Notes: a model not told the origin generated them from the letters alone. 64,000 nt of DNA from Salegentibacter sp. R32 (GCF_008692195.1 NZ_RXOM01000063.1:138886-202885); one strand, 5' to 3'. Shown: positions 46,603 through 56,909, numbered from the stretch's first letter. A program made the numbers and translations.

Positions 46603-48108
46603 TTATTCGTTTTCTGTGTTATCACTCCAGTGTTGAAGTGCTTCAATAGCGCGGTACCAACCTTTAATACCCTGTTTTACTTCTTCTTGATCTTCCGTAG
46701 GCTGAAATTTTACATCTTCTTCCCAAGTTTCCTGAATTTCATCGGTGTCTTTCCAATAACCTACAGCTAATCCTGCTAAATATGCAGCACCAAGTGCCGT
46801 AGTTTCAGTTACTTTTGGTCTTACAGTAGTCGTGTTTAAAACATCTGATTGAAATTGCATCAACATATTATTGACAGATGCGCCACCATCTACACGAAGT
46901 TCATGAATATCGATCTCAGAATCGGCTTTCATAGATTTTAGAATATCCATGGTTTGGTAAGCGATCGCTTCTAAAGAAGCTCTGGCAATATGTGCATCTG
47001 TAGTTCCTCGAGTAATACCAAAAATGGTTCCTTTAGATTCTTGATTCCAATATGGAGCGCCTAAACCTGCAAACGCCGGAATAAAATAAACGCCTTCGCT
47101 ACTTTCTACAGAACTTGCTAAACTTTCTACTTGTGAAGATTTATGAATAATGCCTAAACCGTCGCGTAACCATTGCACTACAGCTCCACCTATAAAAATA
47201 CTTCCTTCTAGACAGTATTCTGTTTTACCATTAATACGCCAAGCAACAGAAGTAAGTAAGTTGTTTTTAGAAATAATTGGTTTTTCTCCAATATTCATGA
47301 GCATAAAGCAACCTGTTCCGTAAGTGTTTTTCACCATTCCTTTTTTGGTACACATTTGTCCGAAAAGAGCGGCCATTTGATCTCCTGCAATCCCTGCGAT
47401 TGGCACTTTAGAAGCGAAAATTGTAGTCTTGGTATGCCCGTAAACTTCACTAGAATCTCTAACTTCAGGAAGCATATTTTTTGGTATATCGAAAAGCTCT
47501 AATAACTCTTCATCCCAATCCATCGTATTGATATTAAAAAGCAATGTTCTAGAAGCATTGGTTACATCGGTTACATGTAATTCGCCTTTTGTGAAATTCC
47601 AAATTAACCACGTATCGATGGTTCCCATTAATAGATCTCCGGCTTCTGCTTTTTCGCGAGCGCCTTCAACATTATCTAAGATCCATTTTACTTTTGTTCC
47701 GGAGAAATAAGAATCGATCACCAATCCTGTTTTCTCTTGAATCATTTTTGCTTTACCGCTGGCTTTAAGTTCTGTACAATATTTTGCAGTTCTTTTATCT
47801 TGCCAAACAATAGCATTGTAAATAGCGTTACCCGTATTTTTATCCCATACTACAACGGTTTCGCGTTGATTCGTAATACCAATGGCTTCAATGTTTTTAC
47901 CATTAAGTCCTTTCTTGGTTGTTGCTTCTGCAGCAACGCCGGCTTGAGTTGCCCAAATTTCTGCAGGGTCGTGTTCTACCCATCCCGGTTTTGGGAAATA
48001 TTGAGTAAATTCTTTTTGGGCTACTGAATGAATTTCGCCTTTTTTGTTGAATAAGATAGCTCTAGAACTAGTAGTTCCTTGGTCTATCGCAAGAATATAT
48101 TTATCCAT
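46603..48108 (-). CDS. glpK: glycerol kinase
   Basis: A 501-residue FGGY-family kinase that phosphorylates glycerol with ATP to sn-glycerol-3-phosphate. Visible motifs: [15 protein letters not shown] (phosphate 1 loop), [39 protein letters not shown] and the terminal signature [19 protein letters not shown]. It is 87 bp downstream of glpD and 3 nt before glpF in the same operon. Length is standard. Confidence 0.98.
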   Translation of the reverse strand: MDKYILAIDQGTTSSRAILFNKKGEIHSVAQKEFTQYFPKPGWVEHDPAEIWATQAGVAAEATTKKGLNGKNIEAIGITNQRETVVVWDKNTGNAIYNAIVWQDKRTAKYCTELKASGKAKMIQEKTGLVIDSYFSGTKVKWILDNVEGAREKAEAGDLLMGTIDTWLIWNFTKGELHVTDVTNASRTLLFNINTMDWDEELLELFDIPKNMLPEVRDSSEVYGHTKTTIFASKVPIAGIAGDQMAALFGQMCTKKGMVKNTYGTGCFMLMNIGEKPIISKNNLLTSVAWRINGKTEYCLEGSIFIGGAVVQWLRDGLGIIHKSSQVESLASSVESSEGVYFIPAFAGLGAPYWNQESKGTIFGITRGTTDAHIARASLEAIAYQTMDILKSMKADSEIDIHELRVDGGASVNNMLMQFQSDVLNTTTVRPKVTETTALGAAYLAGLAVGYWKDTDEIQETWEEDVKFQPTEDQEEVKQGIKGWYRAIEALQHWSDNTENE

Positions 48109-48195
48109 AAAATTTAAGATTTAGATAAAACTGTTCTCTGAATGCTCGAGCGAAGAGATCAGTTTTAGGTTTTTATTTATTGAGTTGTGGGTTAG

Positions 48196-49773
48196 CTAGA
48201 TGGTATAATTTTTTGCTATTTTATTGAAAGCTTCTACCTGATTTTTCTTCCAATTTTCGTCTTTACCTAGTTCTTTTGCGAGTAATTCTGCAACAACGGG
48301 AGTACTTTCTATTGCAGCTTTTGCATTTAGAAATAAAGCTCTTACTCTTCTAGACAGCACATCGTCGATGGTTCTTGCCATCTCGTATCTCGCTGCCCAA
48401 ATTACTTCAGCTTTTGTGAATGGTAAATTCGGGTTTAATTTTTCTGCAAGATCGGGTTCTTGCTTCATCAAGTTTTCGATCTTCTCTTTATCACTTCCGT
48501 AGATATATAAGTGATTTTCGAGATTAGTCATAGGTTGCGCTCCGTGTAATGCAAAATGTTCGGTTTTACATTCTTTTTTAGGAAGCTTCCCTAGACTAAT
48601 AATTTTATTTACCGTGTCTTGAGCCATTCTTCTAAAAGTGGTCCATTTTCCTCCGGTAATAGTTACTAAACCAGCTTTAGAAACGATAATTTTATGACTT
48701 CTAGAAATTTCTTTACTTTTTTCTGAATTATCTTTTGGCGCGGCAAGCGGTCTTAAACCTGCAAAAATACTAAGCACATCGTCTCTTGTAGCTTGTTTAG
48801 CTACGTATTTATTGAAGGTTTTTAAGATAAATTCTATTTCTTGTTCTTGAGCTATTGGCTCTAAGCTATGCTCATCTAACATTGTATCTGTAGTCCCAAC
48901 AATTACTTTATCGTGCCACGGCACTGCAAAAAGTACACGACCATCATCGGTTTTCGGGATCATAATTGCATCGTTACCCGGCAAGAAAGATTTATCGAAT
49001 ACTAAATGAACTCCTTGGCTTGGTCTAACCATTTTACGAGCTTCAGGATTATCCATTTGTATAATTTCGTCGGTGAAAATTCCGGTAGCGTTAACTACGG
49101 TTTTACCTTTAAAAGTATATTGAGTATTCGTTTCAGTATCTGTTGCTTTTACTCCAGAAATATTTCCTTGTTCGTCTTTTTCTAGACCATTTACTTTAAA
49201 ATAGTTGAGTAAAGTCGCTCCTTCTTCAACACAAGATTGCGCAACATTTATGGCTAAACGAGAATCGTCAAACTGACCGTCTTGATAAACAACACCACCT
49301 TTAAGCTTTTCTTGTTTTAAGGTTGATAGCCTGCTTACGGTTTCTTTCGTTTTGATGTGTTTTGATTTCCCTAAGCTTAATTTACCTGCTAAAAAATCGT
49401 AAACTTTTAAACCGATGGTGTAATACATACCTTCCCACCATTTGTAGTTAGGAATAATAAAGCTTTGATTCTTCACCAAATGCGGAGCGTTTTTCGCTAA
49501 CAACCCTCTTTCGTGTAACGCTTCTTTCACCAAATCGATATCGCCTTGTGCTAAATAACGAACACCACCGTGAACAAGCTTTGTACTTTTACTAGAAGTT
49601 CCTTTGGCATAATCTGCCATTTCTAATAATAGAGTTTTATAACCACGAGTTGCACTATCTAAAGCAGTACCTAAACCTGTTGCTCCACCGCCAACTACAA
49701 TTACATCCCATTCTTCATTTGCATCTATTTGGCTTAAAATAGCTTCTCTAGAATATATATTTTGATTACTCAT
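48196..49773 (-). CDS. glpD: glycerol-3-phosphate dehydrogenase/oxidase (FAD)
   Basis: A 525-residue FAD enzyme that oxidises glycerol-3-phosphate to dihydroxyacetone phosphate, passing electrons to quinone or oxygen. It begins with the dinucleotide fold VIVVGGGATGLGTALDSATRG, followed by SSKSTKLVHGGVRYL, a GlpD signature, and GTTDTMLDEHS, ITGGKWTTFRRMA further on. It is the first gene of glpD-glpK-glpF-porin-like and is divergent from the glpR-type regulator. Length is typical of the GlpD/GlpO group. Confidence 0.97.
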   Translation of the reverse strand: MSNQNIYSREAILSQIDANEEWDVIVVGGGATGLGTALDSATRGYKTLLLEMADYAKGTSSKSTKLVHGGVRYLAQGDIDLVKEALHERGLLAKNAPHLVKNQSFIIPNYKWWEGMYYTIGLKVYDFLAGKLSLGKSKHIKTKETVSRLSTLKQEKLKGGVVYQDGQFDDSRLAINVAQSCVEEGATLLNYFKVNGLEKDEQGNISGVKATDTETNTQYTFKGKTVVNATGIFTDEIIQMDNPEARKMVRPSQGVHLVFDKSFLPGNDAIMIPKTDDGRVLFAVPWHDKVIVGTTDTMLDEHSLEPIAQEQEIEFILKTFNKYVAKQATRDDVLSIFAGLRPLAAPKDNSEKSKEISRSHKIIVSKAGLVTITGGKWTTFRRMAQDTVNKIISLGKLPKKECKTEHFALHGAQPMTNLENHLYIYGSDKEKIENLMKQEPDLAEKLNPNLPFTKAEVIWAARYEMARTIDDVLSRRVRALFLNAKAAIESTPVVAELLAKELGKDENWKKNQVEAFNKIAKNYTI

Positions 49774-49799
49774 CGTTTTGTTAAATTACGAATACAGGC

Positions 49800-49833
49800 C
49801 AAAAATAATAAAAAAATTATAAAACGAAACAAA
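49800..49833 (-). promoter_or_regulatory. candidate glpD operon promoter
   Basis: On the minus strand, TTTG (49830-49833) and TATTTTTG (49800-49807), an exact -7 box, are separated by 22 nt. Transcription would begin about 20 bp before the glpD start codon. Confidence 0.5.
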
Positions 49834-49874
49834 AAGAAAGTAAAAAATTACAAATGTGATAATTCAGTATAAAA

Positions 49875-49895
49875 ACGAAAGCGAAATTCTTTCGT
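49875..49895. promoter_or_regulatory. candidate operator in the glpD-glpR intergenic region
   Basis: Inverted repeat ACGAAAG-N7-CTTTCGT lies between the divergent genes; a further AACGAAAC copy is at 49823-49830, overlapping the glpD -33 element. DeoR-family regulators often bind sites of this TTTCGTT type. Inferred, not proven. Confidence 0.45.
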
Positions 49896-49966
49896 AATAT
49901 TTCAATTGCATTTATTGGGAGTTTTACGTTATTGTTATTCTAACGCAGAGTTGAAGTTCTATTTTT

Positions 49967-49974
49967 TATATTTG
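49967..49974 (+). promoter_or_regulatory. -7 box of the glpR-type regulator gene
   Basis: TATATTTG, an exact TAnnTTTG match, 21 bp before the start codon. Confidence 0.5.
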
Positions 49975-49994
49975 CCTTTATAATTTGAGCATTT

Positions 49995-50747
49995 ATGAAA
50001 AGACATCAAGAAATTTTAGAAATACTACAAAAAGACAAATACGTAGAAGTAACTGATTTATGTGAAAAACTTGATGTTTCTGCAGTAACTATTCGAAAAG
50101 ATCTAAAACTTTTGGAAGATAAAGGCCTGCTTTTTAGAACGCACGGCGGCGCTTCTTTCGAAAATCCTTATATGAAAGATCGGCCTGTTAATGAAAAAGA
50201 AAAAATCTCTATTGAAGAAAAAAACGGGATCGCTCAAGCTGCTGCAAATTTAATTTCTGAAAACGATTCTTTTATGATCGCTTCCGGAACGACCGTACAA
50301 GCTTTGGCAAGAGCTATTAACATTCAAGGGAAGCTAAACATAATTACTTCATCTTTAAATGTAGCGGTGGAGTTGCTTAAAAACAAAGATTACGATGTTA
50401 TTCAATTAGGAGGTAATGTTCGACATAGTTCATCTTCGGTAATTGGGCATTATGCTAATTTTATCCTGAACGATATTTCTTGCAATCAATTATTTATTGG
50501 TGTCGACGGGATCGATCTTGATTATGGCTGCACAACAACGAGTTTAGAAGAAGCAGCGCTGAACCAAAAAATGATTCAGTCTGCTCAAAAAACGATTGTT
50601 TTAGCAGATTCTTCAAAATTCGGAAAAAAGAGTTTTGGTAAAATATGTAGTTTAGATTGTGTACATCATATTATTACCGATAGCGGAATTTCTTCAAAAG
50701 TCGTTAATCGCATAAAAGCAATGGGTATTAAACTTACGGTTGTGTAG
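49995..50747 (+). CDS. glpR: DeoR/GlpR family transcriptional regulator
   Basis: A 250-residue DeoR-type regulator. The N-terminal winged helix (RHQEILEILQKDKYVEVTDLCEKLDVSAVTIRKDLKLLEDKGLLFRTHGG) is the family signature. The C-terminal sugar-phosphate sensor domain has IASGTTVQALARAI, LGGNVRHSSSSVIG and the LADSSKFGKKSF motif. Being divergent from glpD and next to ACGAAAG repeats, it is likely the glycerol-3-phosphate-responsive repressor of the glp operon; the symbol is given on this context. Its last 14 bp overlap the 3' end of the convergent trehalase gene. Confidence 0.88.
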   Translation: MKRHQEILEILQKDKYVEVTDLCEKLDVSAVTIRKDLKLLEDKGLLFRTHGGASFENPYMKDRPVNEKEKISIEEKNGIAQAAANLISENDSFMIASGTTVQALARAINIQGKLNIITSSLNVAVELLKNKDYDVIQLGGNVRHSSSSVIGHYANFILNDISCNQLFIGVDGIDLDYGCTTTSLEEAALNQKMIQSAQKTIVLADSSKFGKKSFGKICSLDCVHHIITDSGISSKVVNRIKAMGIKLTVV

Positions 50748-52407
50748 TTTCAACTTTTTCAGAAGAAAGTTTTTTGTAAACTCCGTTGGTCCATCCAAAA
50801 CCATCTTGATTTGGGTATTCGCCACCACCACCTTCACGATTAATATTTACGACGTGGTATTTTTCTAAAATTTTAAATTCTCTCTGGTAAACCTTTTTAT
50901 TTAGATTGAGCCATCTTTCTTTTACCGTATTTGCCAATGAATCCTGTTTGTAGTTGCGTAAACCTTCAATAGCTAAATATTGAAGCGGAGCCCAACCGTT
51001 TGGCGCATCCCATTGTTGAGTAGTAAAATTAGTACTCGCCAATAAACCTCCGGGCACTAAAAATTTTTCTTCTAATTTTTCTTTTACTGAATAAGCTTGT
51101 TGCTGATTACTGACTTCAAAAAATAACGGATAAATACCTGCCAGCGACCAAATATTGGTATGTTCTTTTTCTTGAAAATTATAATCGAAATAAAAACCGA
51201 ATTCTTCATTCCAAAAATATTTTTGAATGGCTGCTTTGCGTTTTTCAGCTAAATCGAGATAACGTTGTTGCTTGGTTTTATTTCCTTTGATATGATAAGC
51301 TTTTGCAATTGTTTTTTCGAGGTTATAAAGCAAACAGTTTAAATCTACCGGAATAATATTTGTAGTATGAATATTGGGCAGTCCTGCCTCTTTATTATTG
51401 TCGTCGTAAAACCAGCGGCTTGAAAAATCCCAACCTGACTCAGCAGCAGCTCGAATATCTCGATAAACTTCTTCTTTTGTTTTTTCAGGATAGAGTTGAA
51501 TTGCTTTTTCGGCTGTTTCAATATCTTCCATATAGCTTTCGGGTCTAGGCGTATTTTTATTGTCCCAGTATCGGTTTAAAATTTCTCCATCCGGCATTTT
51601 AACGGTTCGAAGTCTTGTATCTCCTTTTTGCTGAAGCTGATTTTTACCGGTCATCCAGAAAGCGTACTCTCTTTCTAAATGTGGTAAATATTCTGCATAC
51701 ACCTGCTCATTTTTTTCTTCAGCTAGAACATCGATCATTAGTGCGTAGAAGGGTGGTTGTGACCGACTTAAATAATAAGTTCTGTTCCCGTTTGGAATAA
51801 AGCCGTATTCATCAATTAAATAAGAAAAATTATCGATGATATTTTGAATGAGTTCTTTTTTACCGTCTTCTTGTAGGCCTAAAATCGTAAAATAGCTATC
51901 CCAATAATAAACTTCTCGAAATCTACCACCGGGAACTATATAGGAATGAGGCAGCGGAATTAACGTTCCTGAATGTTTTTCATCGGCCGGGCGTTGTAGA
52001 ACATCCCAAAGTTTATAAATATGTTCATTGATATCTGAAGAATCTGCTTTGTAAGAAGCATTTTCTTTTGGCAGCTTAAAGTTTTGAATTACAAAATTTT
52101 TCAGCTCTTCATCATTAGGATTATTTAGTTGAGAGAATTTGTTTCTAATGGTTTCAACTTCAAAAAGAGGAATGGCATCTACAAAAGTTTTACTGTCATT
52201 AAATAAATGATGATTTTTTTGAACCTCATAAAATAGTTTTCCGTATAAATTTTCTGGTGGTAATATGGTAACGTTTAAGGTTGTTTTAACGCTTTTTACT
52301 TTTTGGCAACTAATCATACACAAAATTACAGTCATAGTAATATAAATCATCTTCGGACGATCTAACCGAAACTTCTTTTTACTTATTTTTAAATTATTGA
52401 AAATCAA
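50734..52407 (-). CDS. trehalase family (GH37) lipoprotein
   Basis: A 557-residue glycoside hydrolase of family 37. Signature segments are PGGRFREVYYWDSYFTILGL, QWDAPNGWAPLQYLAIEGL and GGGGEYPNQDGFGWTNGV, covering both trehalase signatures, with the catalytic acid in ESGWDFSSRW. The N-terminus has a basic stretch, the hydrophobic ITMTVILCMISC and a lipobox Cys, so the enzyme is probably anchored in the envelope and hydrolyses trehalose to glucose outside the cytoplasm. A shorter start at MIYITMTV (52350) is possible but would lose the basic n-region. The gene is convergent with and overlaps the regulator gene by 14 bp. Confidence 0.9.
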   Translation of the reverse strand: MIFNNLKISKKKFRLDRPKMIYITMTVILCMISCQKVKSVKTTLNVTILPPENLYGKLFYEVQKNHHLFNDSKTFVDAIPLFEVETIRNKFSQLNNPNDEELKNFVIQNFKLPKENASYKADSSDINEHIYKLWDVLQRPADEKHSGTLIPLPHSYIVPGGRFREVYYWDSYFTILGLQEDGKKELIQNIIDNFSYLIDEYGFIPNGNRTYYLSRSQPPFYALMIDVLAEEKNEQVYAEYLPHLEREYAFWMTGKNQLQQKGDTRLRTVKMPDGEILNRYWDNKNTPRPESYMEDIETAEKAIQLYPEKTKEEVYRDIRAAAESGWDFSSRWFYDDNNKEAGLPNIHTTNIIPVDLNCLLYNLEKTIAKAYHIKGNKTKQQRYLDLAEKRKAAIQKYFWNEEFGFYFDYNFQEKEHTNIWSLAGIYPLFFEVSNQQQAYSVKEKLEEKFLVPGGLLASTNFTTQQWDAPNGWAPLQYLAIEGLRNYKQDSLANTVKERWLNLNKKVYQREFKILEKYHVVNINREGGGGEYPNQDGFGWTNGVYKKLSSEKVETTQP

Positions 52408-52419
52408 ACAATTAATTTT

Positions 52420-52543
52420 TTGTCGAGCTATTAATACTACTTATCGTTTCATATAATCATTTTATCGACTAAAACTTGCATGTTACCGAGTTTTAACATT
52501 ATATTTGCACTTTATCGAGTAATGTTGTATCTTAATCGATAGA
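52420..52543. promoter_or_regulatory. phased TTATCGA iterons in the trehalase / T9SS adhesin intergenic region
   Basis: TTGTCG (52420), TTATCG (52441), TTATCG (52462) and TTACCG (52483) are spaced exactly 21 bp. A second pair, TTATCGAG (52512) and TTAATCGA (52532), is also 21 bp apart at the CG. The + strand promoter of the 52563 gene is embedded among them. Confidence 0.55.
52476..52507 (+). promoter_or_regulatory. promoter of the T9SS type B protein gene
   Basis: TTG (52476-52478), 21 nt, TATATTTG (52500-52507), an exact -7 box. It leaves about 50 nt of leader before the ATG at 52563. Confidence 0.7.
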
Positions 52544-52562
52544 TAAACGACTTAAAATAAAT

Positions 52563-55500
52563 ATGAAAAAGAAATATATGACAAAATTTTTACTTCAATT
52601 ATTTTTAATCTTATTTAGTGTAATTGGTTATGGCCAAGCTATAAGTATTCCTCAACTTAACGATACACCAGAAAGTTTAGTGGGTACTTTGTTAAATAAT
52701 GCTTGCGTTGAAGTTTCTAATATCGAACTTTCGTCACAGCAATCTGTTGCCTATTTTAATAATAATGGAGGGAATTTTCCTATTGAAGAGGGAGTAATCG
52801 TTAGGTCTGGAGACGCATCACTTACTGAAGGAATATATACAGGAGAAGGATTAAGTAGTCAAATAAACAGTAATTCTGATACTGATTTAGTACAAATAAA
52901 TCAAGCCTCGGGTCAACCTACAGTGTTAACTGATGTTGCTTTTTTAGAGTTTGATTTTGTTCCTCTTTCAAGCAATTTTAGTTTTAACTTTTTATTTGCT
53001 TCTAATGAATATGGCCAATGGCAATGTGTTTCTAGCGATGTATTTGCCTTTCTTTTAACTAATTTAAATACCGGCCAAACCACCAATTTAGCTGTGGTAC
53101 CTTCAACTAATACACCGGTTTCAGTAAAAAACATAAAAGACGACGCATTTAATAATTCTTGTTCGTCTGACAATGCAAATTTATTTGAGAAATATACGGT
53201 AAACAGCCCACAGAACTCTGCTTTAAACATGAGAGGTTATACCAAGTTAATGACAGCTTCATCGAATATCACACCTGGTACTCCTTATAAAATCAGGTTG
53301 GTGATTGCTGATTCTAATGATTCAAGTTATGATTCTGCTATATTTCTTGAAGCAGGTAGCTTTAGTGCTGATTTAGATTTGGGAGATAACAAATCTATAT
53401 GTTCTGGAGATAATTATACTTTATCTACAAAGTTAGATGTTTCTGAATATAATCATAGTTGGACCTATAATGGCCAAGTAATACCATCTGCCACCTCAAA
53501 CTCTATAAACGCTAGTCTAGCGGGAACCTATGGCGTAATGATTACCAAACAAGGGACCAACTGTTTGATTAGTGATGAAATAGAATTTACCGAATTAAAT
53601 TATAGCTCTCCTGAAGATATAGAAGAATGCTATGACAGTAGCGGTGCTTATTTATATGATCTAACCTCTAACAATTCAAGCTTTTTAGGAGTGGACAATT
53701 TAGATTATGAAGTTCACTATTTTAACTCTCTTCAAAACGCTAATAGTTTACAGCCCATACCCACTGGCAATACTTCTAATTATTCCAGTGCAGGTAATGA
53801 AATTATTTATATTAGATTTTACAATACAAAAACAGGTAATTATTGTAGCACTATTGACAGTTTCAATTTAAATGTAAGTGATCCTTTTGGGTTAATTCAG
53901 CCTAATCCTATCGGAGTTTGTATTGTTCTCGGCAAAACTCCGGTAACATCGCTTCGTCAAGCTGAATCTTTAATTTTTGGTATTCAAGCTTTATCAGACA
54001 GTCTTTACAATTTCACTTATTATTCTTCTGAACAAGAGGCAGAAAATAAACAAAATGAAATAACTAATGTAGAAGAATATGAGATCCCTCTTTCTGCAAA
54101 CTCTAAAACAATATGGATAAGGATAGACTCTTCTTCAAATATTTCATGTTTTGAAATTATTAGTGTTGAATTTGTGTTGAACACTCCTCCTCCAGTTTCA
54201 GAGTTAAATGATGTGGTAGAGTGTGAATCATATATTTTACCAACTATAACTCATGGTAATTATTATACGAAGAAAAATGGCGGTGGACAACAATTGGCTA
54301 TTGGTGAGGTAATTACCAAATCTCAAAACATCTATATATTTAACGGACCAGACCAAAATGGGTGTGTGAATCAATCGAAATTTCACGTAGAAATTGTTAA
54401 AAGTTATGGTGTGAAAAAAGATCATTGTGGCTCATTTAAAGTTCCTAATCCACGGGCAGGTAATTTTTATACCGAGTCTGGCGGTCCAAATGGAAGCGGT
54501 ACTTTAATTCCTGCAAAAACTCGTTTATATCAAAGTCAAACTATTTGGTATTATGCAGAAGTTGATGGGATTTTCTGTACCGAAAAATCTTTTGATATAA
54601 ATATATTACCTCTTCCTCCGGTAGACAAACCGGATGATGTAGTAACATGTGGTGGTTATACCCTGCCAGTTCTTACAAACGGAAATTACTTTACCGAATC
54701 TAGAGGTAAGGGACAACAATTATTTGGAGGTGATGTAATTAGTACCACCCAAGAAATATTTATCTATAATGATGATGGAACTTGTGATAATCAACACAAG
54801 TTTAAAGTAAGCATCGTTCCTGAATTTACAGACCTTATTATCTGTGGAGATTATGAATTACCTGCTTTAGAAATAGGAGGTTATTACACCCAACCTCAAG
54901 GGCAAGGGCAAAAAATTCAAGAAGGAACTATCATAGGTCAATCTCAAACTGTATATTATTATGCAACAACTACTTCAGTTCCTAACTGTACTAATAATAC
55001 CTCTTTTTATATAGAAATAAGACCTATACCACAAGTAGATTCCCTTGAAGACATTATTCTATGTAAAGATGAAGTTTTCACGCTTCCACCGCTAACCCAT
55101 GGTAATTATTACACGAAGAAAAATGGAAAAGGAACAATGCTATCCGCAGGTCATACAATAGAAGAATCTAAAAGAATATATATTTATAATGAAGATAATG
55201 GCTGTAGTAATCAAACTTCATTTAAAATTAAAGTAAGAGACTATCCTAAAGTTTCTAATTTTACAGATGTATACAGATGCGATGGCTATGAATTACCTGA
55301 AATTGAAAATGGTAAATACTACACAAAGTCTTTAAAACAAGGGCAGCAATTATTACCAGGTGATTTTATAACAGAAACTCAAGTTATCTATATTTATAAT
55401 GAATATGATGACTTAAAAGGTTGTTTTAGTGAAGACTCATTTACTATATACATTGAAGGTGTCAATATAGAGGAAAAACAAGATGTCTATGCTTGTAATT

Positions 55501-56660
55501 CATATACACTCCCTAAACTAGCAGAAGGAGACTATTACACTGAAAGTGGAGGGGAAGGAAAAAAATTATACGCTGGACAAATAATCACTTCTAATCAACA
55601 ACTATATATATACGCCAAAAATGGTTCTAGGTTTATTTGTGAAAAAGAAACCAACTTTAATATTTATATCACCTTACCTACTTTGGAAGAATATAATGAT
55701 GTTGAAAAATGTGGAAACTATACATTAGAAATACCTTCTCAAGAAGGATATAATTTAAATTACTATTGGGAAGAAGGAGCTCAAAACCTTTTAAGTAAGG
55801 AGGAGCTTACCTTTAACAACCCAGGAAATTATACGGTTTATATTTATGCTGAATCTAAAGAAAATCCTGATTGTTATGTAGAAAAACCTATAGATATCAC
55901 AATTTACGAAAGACCTCAACTATATATTGAAGGAGGAACTCTTTGCCGTGATGCATCAACCGGCGAGGTAATTTCGCCGTTCTATTTAATTTCAGGTTTA
56001 GACCCTTCTGAATTTAATGTTAACTGGTACGTGAATGATCAATTAATTCACACTGGGTCAGAATATGAAGCAGTAGAGCCAGGAGAATATTATGTAGAAG
56101 TTGAAAAAATAAATCCAGAGATTGGTTCAGATTGTAATTATTTACCAACAAGAGTAACTGTTTTAGAATCTGCAAAGCCTCTTGTAAAAGCTGAAGTCAC
56201 AGAACCTTTTGAAGATGTTGCCAATATCACTGTACAAATCATTAAAGGTTACGGTAAATATGAATATCAATTAGATGGAGGTCAATTTCAAGAAGATCAT
56301 GAATTTTATGATGTAAAGTCTGGACCTCACAAAATTGTTGTACGCGGTTTGGATGGTAAAAGTTGTGGAGTAACCACCTTAGAAGTAGATGTAGTGAAAT
56401 ATCCTAAGTTTTTTACTCCTAATCAAGATGGTATTAACGATACTTGGAATATTCACGATTTAGAACTGGACCGGAATGCCACTGTCTCTATTTACAATAG
56501 GTTTGGTAAATTGATTACGAAACTTAAAACATCCGGTAAAGGGTGGGATGGGGTATATAACTCTAAAAACTTACCAAGTAGCGACTATTGGTTTGTGGTA
56601 GATTACACACACAAAGGAGAAGAAAGAAAGTTTAAATCTCACTTTACTTTAAAAAGATAA
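52563..56660 (+). CDS. large secreted adhesin-like protein with T9SS type B sorting domain
   Basis: A 1365-residue protein with a signal peptide (ends GYGQA). Residues 30-270 form a choice-of-anchor L-type domain (VAYFNNNGGNFPIEEGVIVRSGD, FNFLFASNEYGQW). From about 545 to 1040 there are seven repeats of about 70 residues, each with a Cys, a tyrosine-Leu-Pro core and the block GNYYT..G.GQ.L..G..I....IYIYN. The last 85 residues (KFFTPNQDGINDTWNI to FKSHFTLKR) are the gliding-motility-associated type B sorting domain that directs secretion by the type IX system. Repeats and sorting signal point to a surface adhesin; the ligand is unknown. It is monocistronic between its own promoter and terminator. 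Confidence 0.9.
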   Translation: MKKKYMTKFLLQLFLILFSVIGYGQAISIPQLNDTPESLVGTLLNNACVEVSNIELSSQQSVAYFNNNGGNFPIEEGVIVRSGDASLTEGIYTGEGLSSQINSNSDTDLVQINQASGQPTVLTDVAFLEFDFVPLSSNFSFNFLFASNEYGQWQCVSSDVFAFLLTNLNTGQTTNLAVVPSTNTPVSVKNIKDDAFNNSCSSDNANLFEKYTVNSPQNSALNMRGYTKLMTASSNITPGTPYKIRLVIADSNDSSYDSAIFLEAGSFSADLDLGDNKSICSGDNYTLSTKLDVSEYNHSWTYNGQVIPSATSNSINASLAGTYGVMITKQGTNCLISDEIEFTELNYSSPEDIEECYDSSGAYLYDLTSNNSSFLGVDNLDYEVHYFNSLQNANSLQPIPTGNTSNYSSAGNEIIYIRFYNTKTGNYCSTIDSFNLNVSDPFGLIQPNPIGVCIVLGKTPVTSLRQAESLIFGIQALSDSLYNFTYYSSEQEAENKQNEITNVEEYEIPLSANSKTIWIRIDSSSNISCFEIISVEFVLNTPPPVSELNDVVECESYILPTITHGNYYTKKNGGGQQLAIGEVITKSQNIYIFNGPDQNGCVNQSKFHVEIVKSYGVKKDHCGSFKVPNPRAGNFYTESGGPNGSGTLIPAKTRLYQSQTIWYYAEVDGIFCTEKSFDINILPLPPVDKPDDVVTCGGYTLPVLTNGNYFTESRGKGQQLFGGDVISTTQEIFIYNDDGTCDNQHKFKVSIVPEFTDLIICGDYELPALEIGGYYTQPQGQGQKIQEGTIIGQSQTVYYYATTTSVPNCTNNTSFYIEIRPIPQVDSLEDIILCKDEVFTLPPLTHGNYYTKKNGKGTMLSAGHTIEESKRIYIYNEDNGCSNQTSFKIKVRDYPKVSNFTDVYRCDGYELPEIENGKYYTKSLKQGQQLLPGDFITETQVIYIYNEYDDLKGCFSEDSFTIYIEGVNIEEKQDVYACNSYTLPKLAEGDYYTESGGEGKKLYAGQIITSNQQLYIYAKNGSRFICEKETNFNIYITLPTLEEYNDVEKCGNYTLEIPSQEGYNLNYYWEEGAQNLLSKEELTFNNPGNYTVYIYAESKENPDCYVEKPIDITIYERPQLYIEGGTLCRDASTGEVISPFYLISGLDPSEFNVNWYVNDQLIHTGSEYEAVEPGEYYVEVEKINPEIGSDCNYLPTRVTVLESAKPLVKAEVTEPFEDVANITVQIIKGYGKYEYQLDGGQFQEDHEFYDVKSGPHKIVVRGLDGKSCGVTTLEVDVVKYPKFFTPNQDGINDTWNIHDLELDRNATVSIYNRFGKLITKLKTSGKGWDGVYNSKNLPSSDYWFVVDYTHKGEERKFKSHFTLKR

Positions 56661-56682
56661 CTTTCCTAATTTTTAATCACTT

Positions 56683-56721
56683 AAAAACCATCAATTACTA
56701 AAACTAATTGATGGTTTTTTT
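56683..56721 (+). terminator. rho-independent terminator after the T9SS type B gene
   Basis: CCATCAATTA and TAATTGATGG arms (56688-56714), seven-T run following. Confidence 0.88.
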
Positions 56722-56909
56722 ATTCCAGAAAGTAAAGACTCCCAGGCATTTCTTGCTATGAAGTTTCAGAAAGTTTTAAAACATATTCTTTTTACACAGC
56801 TGTGAACTTGCCAAATGATTATACAAAACTCTAATCCAACGAGCTTTCAATATATTATAAATAAGCCAACTTGTTTTTGCTATTTACATTCAATCTTGAC
56901 TTATATTTA

